Positions 61,777 to 64,000 of a DNA stretch of 64,000 nt are shown one piece after another. Source of the DNA: Bradyrhizobium cajani (lineage in GTDB: Bacteria; Pseudomonadota; Alphaproteobacteria; Rhizobiales; Xanthobacteraceae); the NCBI RefSeq assembly GCF_009759665.1, contig NZ_WQNE01000001.1, forward strand, positions 434,001-498,000. The letters run 5' to 3'. A model generated the notes under the pieces. That model saw only the letters and a list, made by a program, of their open reading frames with translations, had not been told where the DNA came from and did no database searches. A program made the translations under genes and the position numbers. Within the stretch, counting starts at the first letter, position 1. Each line of letters opens with the position of its first letter.

Positions 61777-62463
61777 ATGAGCGAATCCATCAACGTAGCC
61801 GAGGCGTACGGGCGAGGATGCACCATGTTCATGGGAATCGAGCTGCTGGTTGCTCCCGGCGCGCTGGTGCCGCGGCCGGAGACAGAGTTGCTTGGCAGAA
61901 CCGCCGTTGACGCCTTGCGGCAGAAACGCCTCCCCGCGCCGCGGATCGTCGACATGTGCTGCGGCGCCGGCAATCTGTCATGCGCGATCGCGCTCAATAT
62001 TCTCGACGCTCGCGTTTGGGCCAGCGACCTGACCGAAGGATGTGTCGAGCTCGCGCGGCGCAATGCCGCGCGTCACGCTCTTGAGTCTCGCCTCGCCGTG
62101 CTCCGGGGCGATTTGTTCGGGGCTTTGTCGGGCCTGCAGCTCGAGCGAACGATCGATATGATCGTCTGCAACCCACCCTACATCTCGGAAGCGCGGCTCA
62201 AGGGTGATCGCGCTTCTCTACTGATAGACGAGCCGCGCGAGGCATTCGCCGCGGGACCGTACGGACTGAGTATCCATATGCGCGTGGCGAAAGACGCACC
62301 TCGGTACTTGCGGCCGCAAGGATTGTTGTTGTTCGAGGTCGGCCGTGGCCAGGATCGGCAAGTGGCAACCCTGCTCGAACGCAACGACGCTTACGAGAAT
62401 GTCCGCGTGGTCATGGACGAGACGGGCGCCGGTCGCGTCGTCATGGCCTACGCGAGGGGATAG
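61777..62463 (+). CDS. SAM-dependent methyltransferase, HemK/PrmC-like catalytic domain
   Basis: 228 residues. AdoMet motif I RIVDMCCGAGNLSCAIA, the acidic motif II in VWASDLTEGC, and the NPPYIS motif used by N5-glutamine and amino-methylating enzymes (PrmC, PrmB). PRPETELL before motif I is also a PrmC mark. It lacks the N-terminal helical domain that PrmC uses to hold release factors, so it is probably not the housekeeping PrmC; it may methylate a small molecule or a protein of this locus. The ATG at 61777 is chosen over 61750 since GAGG sits ten bases upstream. Confidence 0.85.
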   Translation: MSESINVAEAYGRGCTMFMGIELLVAPGALVPRPETELLGRTAVDALRQKRLPAPRIVDMCCGAGNLSCAIALNILDARVWASDLTEGCVELARRNAARHALESRLAVLRGDLFGALSGLQLERTIDMIVCNPPYISEARLKGDRASLLIDEPREAFAAGPYGLSIHMRVAKDAPRYLRPQGLLLFEVGRGQDRQVATLLERNDAYENVRVVMDETGAGRVVMAYARG

Positions 62464-62536
62464 CCGTCTTCCCGCACCTCCCGCCACAATGATGGCTGGC
62501 ACCGCACCGTTAGGACTCCGGCTCCCGCTCCCTCCG

Positions 62537-62552
62537 CGCGGGCCGGCCCGCG
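62537..62552. repeat. 16-bp GC palindrome between convergent genes
   Basis: CGCGGGCCGGCCCGCG is perfectly self-complementary and lies in the 103-base gap between the convergent methyltransferase and HlyD genes. Without a loop or T-run it is a poor intrinsic terminator but could form a cruciform or a protein-binding site. Confidence 0.4.
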
Positions 62553-62566
62553 AAGGCAACGCGTGC

Positions 62567-63937
62567 TCAGCTCTCCCGCATGCCGCGACGGATCGCGTCG
62601 GTGATCGGCTGGGCCAGATAAGCAAGAATCGTGCGTTCACCGGTTGCGATAAGGACGTCGGCCATCATGCCTGGCTTGAGCTTTTCGCGGACCTTGTCGG
62701 GGAATTGCGTCACCTGGACCGAGACCTTCACCTCGTAATAGGGTTGATGCGTGGCATCGTCGCGAGTGGCATCTGCCGCGATCGATAGCACCTCCCCAAG
62801 AGCGATCGGGGTGGAACGGGCCTTGAACGAGGGAAGCCGCACCTCGGTCGGCAGGCCGAGCTGGACGTGGTTGATGTCGAGCGCCGATACCTTCGCCGCG
62901 ACCACGAGCACGTCGTTGTCCGGCACGATCTCCATCAACACATCGCCCGCCTTTATCACGGCCCCGATCGTATGAACCTTGAGGTTCACGATCCGCCCCG
63001 ATCGCGGTGCGCGTACTTCCATCCGGGCGAGGACATCGACGGCGACGCGCAGCTTCTCACGCGCATCGGCAAGCTGGGCACGGGTGTCCGCGAGCTTGCC
63101 GGTCGCTTCCTCCAGCACCTTCTGCCCGACCTGATCGATCTGGAGGCGCGACTCGTCGATGATGCGGCCATAGCGTGCGATGTCGGCCTCATATGCCCCG
63201 ATCTTGCCCTCGAGATCGGCTTTGGAGCGCTCCAGCGTGGCGATGCGTGCGAACGGTACGATGCCTTGATCGGCGAGCGGCTTGAGCTTGTTGTATTCCT
63301 GACTCACGCTGTCGAACTGCGCCCGCGCGCCTTTGTTTTGCGCAATATTTCCCTGGATCTGCCGCTGAGCCTGCGCGATTCGCTCCTCCAGGATCGATAT
63401 CTCGATCTTTCGGGCAGCGCGGCGTTCGTCGAAACGCCGCTTCTGGTCCCCCATTGCGCGCGTTGCGCCGGGATCGGACGTCTTTTGGAGCAGATCGCCC
63501 GGAAACGTGATGCTGTCCTTTCCTTCTGCTTCCGCCTGCAGACGTGCCTCCTCGGCGATCGCCGAGTACACTGCCGAGCGGGCGATCTCCTCTTTGGCGC
63601 GCTCCTGGGTCGGATCGAGCCGCAACAGGACCTGTCCTTCCGCGACATGAGCATCGCCCGTCACCAACAGGTTCTGGACAATTCCGCCCTCGAGGTGCTG
63701 CACCACCTTGCGGTCGCTCTCGACAACGACGGAGCCGGCCGCCACGACGGCACCGTCAATGGATGCGAGGGCAGTCCAACCGCCGAATACGCCAAAGGTG
63801 AGGAAGACGATCAGGAAGCCCCGTCGCGCGGGTGTCTGCCAATCGCCCGACGGCCCCTCATTGTCGCCCGTTGAGGACCCCCGGGACCACAAGGCCGGCA
63901 GTTTTGCCTTTGCGAGCTGGATCAGCGACTTCGTCAT
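62567..63937 (-). CDS. HlyD-family type I secretion periplasmic adaptor, second system (PrsE-like)
   Basis: 456 residues. One transmembrane helix at about 38-58 (FLIVFLTFGVFGGWTALAS), the lipoyl start RKVVQHLEGGIVQNLLV, a long coiled-coil hairpin at about 110-290, second lipoyl part VRAPRSGRIVNLKVHTIG and a barrel ending LAYLAQPITDAIRRGMRES, the usual HlyD/PrtE/PrsE C-terminus. It is clearly different from the LapC-like adaptor at 8652. In rhizobia PrsDE-type systems export glycanases and Rap adhesins and often lie beside exopolysaccharide genes, as here. ATG follows AAGG by eight bases. Confidence 0.92.
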   Translation of the reverse strand: MTKSLIQLAKAKLPALWSRGSSTGDNEGPSGDWQTPARRGFLIVFLTFGVFGGWTALASIDGAVVAAGSVVVESDRKVVQHLEGGIVQNLLVTGDAHVAEGQVLLRLDPTQERAKEEIARSAVYSAIAEEARLQAEAEGKDSITFPGDLLQKTSDPGATRAMGDQKRRFDERRAARKIEISILEERIAQAQRQIQGNIAQNKGARAQFDSVSQEYNKLKPLADQGIVPFARIATLERSKADLEGKIGAYEADIARYGRIIDESRLQIDQVGQKVLEEATGKLADTRAQLADAREKLRVAVDVLARMEVRAPRSGRIVNLKVHTIGAVIKAGDVLMEIVPDNDVLVVAAKVSALDINHVQLGLPTEVRLPSFKARSTPIALGEVLSIAADATRDDATHQPYYEVKVSVQVTQFPDKVREKLKPGMMADVLIATGERTILAYLAQPITDAIRRGMRES

Positions 63938-63939
63938 CG

Positions 63940-64000
63940 TTATCGCCTTCTCAAGGAGCTTGCCCGGAACATGCGGCGCCCGTGCCGGTTCACTGGTCCT
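63940..64000 (-). CDS. 3' end of an upstream gene, probably the partner ABC transporter
   Basis: One minus-strand frame entering from the window edge ends in TAA at 63940-63942, two bases before the HlyD ATG; the visible tail ends with FRASSLRRR. Type I secretion loci normally place the ABC exporter directly before the adaptor gene, so this is likely its C-terminus. Only about 19 codons are visible and no domain can be recognised. Confidence 0.35.
   Translation of the reverse strand, partial: GPVNRHGRRMFRASSLRRR

Overview
The window looks like a chromosomal segment of a GC-rich alphaproteobacterium, most likely Bradyrhizobium or a close relative in the Nitrobacteraceae. This rests on codon and base usage, the family make-up (DUF6894 protein, small secreted hypotheticals, LuxR-type regulators) and the style of the polysaccharide locus. 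It is an inference; no rRNA or tRNA gene is visible to anchor it.

Left part. Positions 1-4050 (minus strand) hold a carbohydrate ABC-transport operon transcribed leftwards: binding protein, two permeases, and a Gfo/Idh/MocA oxidoreductase cut by the window edge. No ATPase is seen. Positions 4517-22274 hold a large-adhesin secretion island. On the plus strand are a TolC-like outer-membrane channel, a type I secretion ABC transporter with a degenerate C39-like domain, an HlyD adaptor and a LapG-type periplasmic cysteine protease. Facing them across a bidirectional terminator is a 3684-residue LapA-like repeat adhesin. Its N-terminal region carries a PAAG di-alanine site, the kind of site LapG cuts. 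This is the Lap logic of biofilm adhesion: the adhesin is held in the outer membrane by an N-terminal plug and released by proteolysis. No LapD-like c-di-GMP receptor is in the window.

Positions 22500-26000 are a loose stretch of small secreted or hypothetical genes plus a frameshifted AraC-type regulator remnant.

Positions 26030-62463 form a large polysaccharide region. Precursor genes are glmS, a UDP-glucuronate-4-epimerase-like enzyme, a nucleotidyltransferase, a DegT aminotransferase and a second epimerase. Assembly genes are a phosphoglycosyl transferase, a GT2 and a GT4 glycosyltransferase, a Wzx-like flippase, an O-antigen-ligase/polymerase-like protein, a Wza/ExoF-like exporter and a Wzc-like chain-length protein. 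Mixed in is a thiotemplate and amide-forming toolkit: a stand-alone acyl carrier protein, an acyl-AMP ligase, an A-carrier-thioesterase NRPS-like protein, a free-standing thioesterase homologous to that fused one, two glutamine-dependent asparagine synthases and an NAD-synthase-like PP-loop enzyme. It recalls the accessory enzymes of exosortase-A loci, but no exosortase or PEP-CTERM protein is present. My reading (inference) is that the polymer carries acyl or amino-acid/amide substituents made by this toolkit. Three LuxR-type regulators, one with a degenerate receiver, sit in the region. Three intergenic mini-ORFs encoding related 12-18-residue peptides precede three of the transcription units.

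Right edge. Positions 62567-64000 (minus) hold a second HlyD-type adaptor and the tail of what is probably its upstream partner gene, so a second type I exporter lies beside the polysaccharide locus.
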